A stretch of DNA of 8,815 bases from JBQTIM01 sp052388135 (lineage in GTDB: Bacteria; Elusimicrobiota; Elusimicrobia; FEN-1173), in the NCBI GenBank assembly GCA_052388135.1, contig JBQTIM010000144.1, positions 1 through 8,815 of the forward strand, in the 5' to 3' direction. Made by a program: the position numbers and the translations under genes. This document shows, piece by piece, positions 6,069-8,815 of this stretch (position 1 is the first letter of the stretch; every line of letters starts with the position of its first letter). A model generated the notes under the pieces. The model ran no database searches. It had not been told where the DNA came from and was given only the letters and a program-made list of their open reading frames with translations.

Positions 6069-7278
6069 TTGATTTGTAGTCCTCGCCCAGCACCACCTCC
6101 ACGTCGGCGCGCAGCTTGGGATGGACCTCGCTGAAGACGGTTCCTTCCCCCAGGGCGCGGGCCACGGCCTGGGCCTTGGCGAAATCGCCGGAACGGTCCA
6201 ACACCCGGGTGCGGGTCTGGCGCGCCTCGTAATTGCCCCACTCCAAAACGTCGAAGCCGGCCGCCCGCAGGCGGCGCGTCACCTCCAGCGCCAGGCCCGG
6301 CCGGCCCGTGCCGTTCCAAACCTTGACGGTGGTGGCGCCTACGTCGGAAAGGACTTCGCTGGAGACGGTGGGCGCCGCCTCGCCCTTCATCTGCCGCAGG
6401 GCCAGCGCCGTGCGCTCCGAATCGCGTTCCCAATAGGGGCCCGCGGCGCGGCCCGGCAAGAGCCGGGGCTGAAGCTTTTCCGGCGGCACGTGGCGCGCTT
6501 CCAGGACCAGCGCGGCGGCGTCGGCCGCCGACAGGTTCGTGTGCAGGCCCGACGACGCGGCCCGCAGAAGTCCCGGCCCGCGCAGGAGCAGGACCGGATT
6601 GGACAGCCTCGCCGCCAAGGACCGCAAAAACTCCATCTGGCGGAGGATGCGGCCCCGGTCGCCGCTGCGGCCGCGGAAACGGGCGTAGTCCAGAGCGTCG
6701 CTCCCGTTCATCAAATATTCGCCGGGCTCGCGGTGGATGTGGAGGTTGCCGGCGTTGTCGTCGTAGTGCATGGGCTCGTCCACGCGCACGCGCACGCCGC
6801 CCAGAAGGTCCACCAAGCGGCGGAAGCCGTCGTAATCCACGTGGACGTAATAGTCCGAACGGAACGACGCCTCGGGCCCGCTTAAAAACTCGTCCACCGC
6901 CGCCATCACCTCGCGCGAGGCCCGGTGCGCGTCGCGGCTCATCTTGTAATGGTAGGCGAACACCTCGTTGATGCGGTTGAAGCGGTAGCCCGGCAGGGTG
7001 ATGCGGATGTCGCGGGGAATGGACAGCAGGTCCAACTGCCGCCGCACCGGATCGTAGTGCCAAACCATGAGCGTGTCCGAATGGCGGATGGACTCCACCT
7101 GGTCCGTGCCCAGAAGGATGCCGGCCAGGGGCCGGCCCTCGCGAAGCGCGGCGGCCACGGGCGAACGCTGGACGGCGACGGCGCAAAGAACGGTGAGACC
7201 CGCGCCGGCCAGGGCCACCGCGCGCATGGCGCGGGCGGGCTGGGAACGCAACGGGCCGAGGAGGGTGCCGATTTTCAT
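6058..7278 (-). CDS. LytR-CpsA-Psr (LCP) family protein with LytR_C domain
   Basis: 406-residue envelope protein predicted to sit in the inner membrane with its bulk outside. A basic N-terminus is followed by one membrane segment at about 17-37 (RAVALAGAGLTVLCAVAV), giving an N-in topology. The LCP domain spans about 50-225 with the expected polyprenyl-phosphate and catalytic residues: ILLGTD (54-59), HSDTLM (66-71), LSIPRD (85-90), NRINE (101-105), VDLLGGV (156-162), LDYARFRG (196-203) and GRILRQMEFL (209-218). A LytR_C domain follows at about 316-398. LCP enzymes move lipid-linked glycopolymers onto the cell wall or act as pyrophosphatases; the substrate cannot be read here. I chose ATG 7278, which has GGGAAAG eight bases upstream; an in-frame TTG at 7359 would add 27 mostly basic residues but lacks a ribosome binding site. 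Confidence 0.93.
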   Translation of the reverse strand: MKIGTLLGPLRSQPARAMRAVALAGAGLTVLCAVAVQRSPVAAALREGRPLAGILLGTDQVESIRHSDTLMVWHYDPVRRQLDLLSIPRDIRITLPGYRFNRINEVFAYHYKMSRDAHRASREVMAAVDEFLSGPEASFRSDYYVHVDYDGFRRLVDLLGGVRVRVDEPMHYDDNAGNLHIHREPGEYLMNGSDALDYARFRGRSGDRGRILRQMEFLRSLAARLSNPVLLLRGPGLLRAASSGLHTNLSAADAAALVLEARHVPPEKLQPRLLPGRAAGPYWERDSERTALALRQMKGEAAPTVSSEVLSDVGATTVKVWNGTGRPGLALEVTRRLRAAGFDVLEWGNYEARQTRTRVLDRSGDFAKAQAVARALGEGTVFSEVHPKLRADVEVVLGEDYKSIEN

Positions 7279-7297
7279 TTTAAAAACTTTCCCGGCC

Positions 7298-7320
7298 GCC
7301 GCGCCGCCCGACGGCGCGGC
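7298..7320 (-). promoter_or_regulatory. Hairpin just upstream of the LCP gene
   Basis: Perfect 9-base inverted repeat, GCCGCGCCG and CGGCGCGGC around a five-base loop, ending 19 bases before the LCP ATG. On the minus strand it is followed by a short spacer, then TTTTT and the start codon, so it resembles an attenuator or a translation-modulating hairpin but is not a clean terminator. The rest of the 146-base gap up to yqeK (7321-7424) shows only small stems and no gene. Confidence 0.4.
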
Positions 7321-7424
7321 CTTCCGCTTCCCGCGCCGGTTTCCGCCGGTGAACGGCAACAGGAGGAACCGCGATCTTCGCGCGGGCTCCGCCCTTCGGG
7401 ACCTTCAAACATTCTCCCGCGTTT

Positions 7425-8024
7425 TCAGCCATGCCTTTTCATCCTCCGCTTGCCGCTTTCCATTTCGCCGTTCCACAACTCCACGGCCGCCGGATGCAAG
7501 GCGCCGCCGCGCCGCAGAACGAACATGAGCTTGTGCCTCAGCGTCTCCCGGAAGGCCGCGTTTAAATCCCGCAGGGCCAGGCGCCGAACTTCGGCGGCGG
7601 CGGCGTAGGCCCGCTGGGGCGCGGCGAAATCCGCCACGAACAACAGCTTGTCGAAAGGCGACATGGGCGCCGCGCCCAGGGTATGGCGCTCCACGGCCCG
7701 AAGCACCGCGTTATCGCGCACGCCGAACTCCCCGGCCGCGCGCCAGGCCGACACATGGGCGTGGAGAAGGCCGTACTGTTTGCGGCGTAAAATAAAATCC
7801 ATGCCCGGGACGGGCAGGCGGTTCCGTCGGGCGATGTCCGCCAGGCGCCGGCCCGGAAACTCCTTGGCGCAATCGTGCAGAAGCCCCGCCAGGCGGGCCC
7901 GGCCTGGATCAAGCTTATGGCGGCGGGCCAGCTTCGCCGCCAGGCGGGCCACGCTCAAGGTGTGGCGCAGGCGCGCCGGGGAAAGCTCCGCCGACAGGCG
8001 CCGGCGGATGTCGGTTTCCGTCAC
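7425..8024 (-). CDS. yqeK: YqeK-type HD-domain Ap4A hydrolase
   Basis: 199-residue metal-dependent HD-domain phosphohydrolase. YqeK enzymes split diadenosine tetraphosphate (Ap4A), a stress nucleotide, symmetrically into two ADP. The metal ligands appear in family order: His21 in LRHTLSV, His50-Asp51 in LLHDCAKEF, His88 and His90 in GLLHAHVSA, His114 in VERHTLG, and Asp131 in LLFVADFAAPQR. I chose GTG 8024 because it overlaps the nadD stop as GTGA and yields the usual YqeK beginning; the frame is open up to 8306, but that extension is antisense-like and overlaps nadD. It follows nadD directly, as in many bacteria, so both are probably translated from one message. Confidence 0.94.
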   Translation of the reverse strand: MTETDIRRRLSAELSPARLRHTLSVARLAAKLARRHKLDPGRARLAGLLHDCAKEFPGRRLADIARRNRLPVPGMDFILRRKQYGLLHAHVSAWRAAGEFGVRDNAVLRAVERHTLGAAPMSPFDKLLFVADFAAPQRAYAAAAEVRRLALRDLNAAFRETLRHKLMFVLRRGGALHPAAVELWNGEMESGKRRMKRHG

Positions 8025-8608
8025 GGCCGGCAGAGCCCGCGACGGCGGATGCGGGCCGCCACCGCCGGGGGAACAAGCCCCGCCAGGGACCGCCCGGCGG
8101 CGGCGCGGCGGCGGATTTCCGACGAGGAAACCCGCGGCGGCCGCGCTTTCAGGAAAAGGACCCGGCCCCGCAGTTCCCGCGGCAAACGGCCCGAGGACAA
8201 ACCGCGCCGCCGGGCCGCCGTCAAGCGTGCGCCGGCCAGCAGGCCGCGCCAGTTCCGCCACGCCGTGAAATTTTTGAGCGCATCGCCGCCCACCAGCAAA
8301 TGCCATTGCGCCCGGGGAAAGCGCCGGCGGAAAGCCCGCAGGGTGTTTTCCGTGTAGGAAACCCCCGGACGCCGCAGTTCCCAGTCGCTGACCAGGAACC
8401 CACGCTCGCGGCCCACGGCCAGCCTCAAGAGCTCCAGGCGAAGGGCCGCCGGCGCCATGATTTTATCTTTTTTGTGCGGCTGGATTTTCGCGGGGACGAA
8501 ATAGACGCGGTCCAGCTTCAGCTCCCGCCGCGCCGCCCGGGCCAGAGCCAAATGCCCGTTGTGCACGGGGTCGAAGGACCCGCCGAACAACGCCAGCCTC
8601 AAAGCCAC
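8021..8608 (-). CDS. nadD: Nicotinate-nucleotide adenylyltransferase
   Basis: 195-residue nucleotidyltransferase that joins nicotinate mononucleotide with ATP to make nicotinic acid adenine dinucleotide, the step before NAD synthetase. Diagnostic motifs: LALFGGSFDPVHNGHL at 5-20 (the HxGH nucleotide-binding site is HNGH 16-19), VPAKIQPHK at 38-46, SYTENTL at 84-90, LVGGDALKNFTAWRNW at 105-120, and SSSEIRRR at 161-168. The third position of the usual GAD triplet is kept but the Ala is Gly. GTG 8608 begins 9 bases after the stop of the amine oxidase gene; a TTG two codons further in is an alternative. No clear ribosome binding site is seen, so translation probably depends on ribosomes finishing the upstream gene. 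The protein is rich in arginine, as expected at this GC content. Confidence 0.96.
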   Translation of the reverse strand: MALRLALFGGSFDPVHNGHLALARAARRELKLDRVYFVPAKIQPHKKDKIMAPAALRLELLRLAVGRERGFLVSDWELRRPGVSYTENTLRAFRRRFPRAQWHLLVGGDALKNFTAWRNWRGLLAGARLTAARRRGLSSGRLPRELRGRVLFLKARPPRVSSSEIRRRAAAGRSLAGLVPPAVAARIRRRGLCRP

Positions 8609-8617
8609 GCGGGCGGC

Positions 8618-8815
8618 CTAGGCGGGAACAAGCGTTTCATCCAAAATCGCTTCCGCGGCTTTGCGGCCCGTCTCCGCCCCGCCGTTCATGTAAGCCTGGA
8701 ACTCGGAACTGCAATGCTCCCCGGCGAAAAACAGGTTGCCCACGGGCTCGCCCTCGGCGCCGGCCAGGGACGTCCACAGCCCCGGCGTGTAGCACGCGTA
8801 ACTGCCCCGGGAAAA
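8618..8815 (-). CDS. Flavin amine oxidase-like protein, C-terminal end (5' part beyond the right edge)
   Basis: The last 65 residues of a minus-strand gene that enters from the right edge and stops at TAG 8620-8618. The sequence GSYACYTPGLWTSLAGAEGEP, then VGNLFFAGEHCSSEF, then QAYMNGGAETGRKAAEAIL is the typical end of the flavin monoamine oxidase family: the LFFAGEHCS segment contacts FAD, and the following helix closes the FAD-binding fold. These enzymes oxidise amines or related substrates; substrate and full domain layout cannot be judged from this fragment. nadD starts 9 bases downstream, so the two are likely co-transcribed, although no metabolic link is evident. Confidence 0.85.
   Translation of the reverse strand, partial: FSRGSYACYTPGLWTSLAGAEGEPVGNLFFAGEHCSSEFQAYMNGGAETGRKAAEAILDETLVPA

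Noticed and set aside
2714..6079. Long plus-strand reading frames opposite cNMP-GAF, pilT2 and pilT1 (346, 412 and 356 codons)
   Set aside because: They are antisense to clear conserved genes, have no recognisable protein motifs, and such frames are common in GC-rich DNA.
7279..7359. TTG start at 7359 for the LCP gene
   Set aside because: No ribosome binding site precedes it, and ATG 7278 directly before the membrane segment has a plausible one; not fully excluded.
8025..8306. N-terminal extension of the yqeK frame into nadD
   Set aside because: It overlaps the conserved nadD C-terminus and does not resemble YqeK; GTG 8024 gives the normal family length.

Overview
This is a GC-rich bacterial window in which every supported gene lies on the minus strand. 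Read in the direction of transcription (high to low coordinates), the order is: C-terminal end of a flavin amine oxidase-like protein (runs off the right edge), nadD, yqeK, a LytR-CpsA-Psr (LCP) cell-envelope protein, two tandem PilT-type ATPases, a cyclic-nucleotide-binding/GAF protein, rsfS, a hicB-hicA toxin-antitoxin pair, and argS (runs off the left edge). I see no plus-strand gene, no tRNA or rRNA, no insertion sequence and no CRISPR array. The long plus-strand reading frames are antisense shadows of the minus-strand genes, as expected at this GC content.

Organism: type IV pilus retraction motors together with a LytR_C-tailed LCP protein and high GC would fit a Gram-negative-type or candidate-phylum bacterium. 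Elusimicrobiota or a deltaproteobacterium-like lineage is a guess from gene content only; the sequence does not settle it.

Right block (8815-6058): nadD (NAD synthesis), yqeK (HD-domain Ap4A hydrolase) and the LCP gene are tightly packed. nadD begins 9 bases after the amine oxidase stop, and yqeK overlaps nadD by 4 bases (GTGA). In many bacteria nadD, yqeK, an LCP gene and rsfS sit together; here rsfS lies about 3.5 kb further on.

Middle block (6068-2690): a sigma-70-like promoter at the end of the LCP gene, a leader of roughly 120 bases with three hairpins, and a good ribosome binding site precede pilT1. The genes pilT1, pilT2 and cNMP-GAF follow with overlapping ends (1 and 11 bases). They look like one translationally coupled unit that joins two retraction ATPases to a ligand-sensing protein, and it separates the LCP gene from rsfS.

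Left block (2592-1): rsfS (ribosome silencing factor, with a Lys/Arg-rich tail), then hicB-hicA with their own well-formed promoter, placed so that hicB could be translated from a leaderless mRNA. argS begins only 22 bases after hicA. Most genes here are housekeeping genes. The points worth a second look are the pilT-pilT-sensor cassette and its leader, and the toxin-antitoxin pair sitting directly in front of an essential tRNA synthetase gene.
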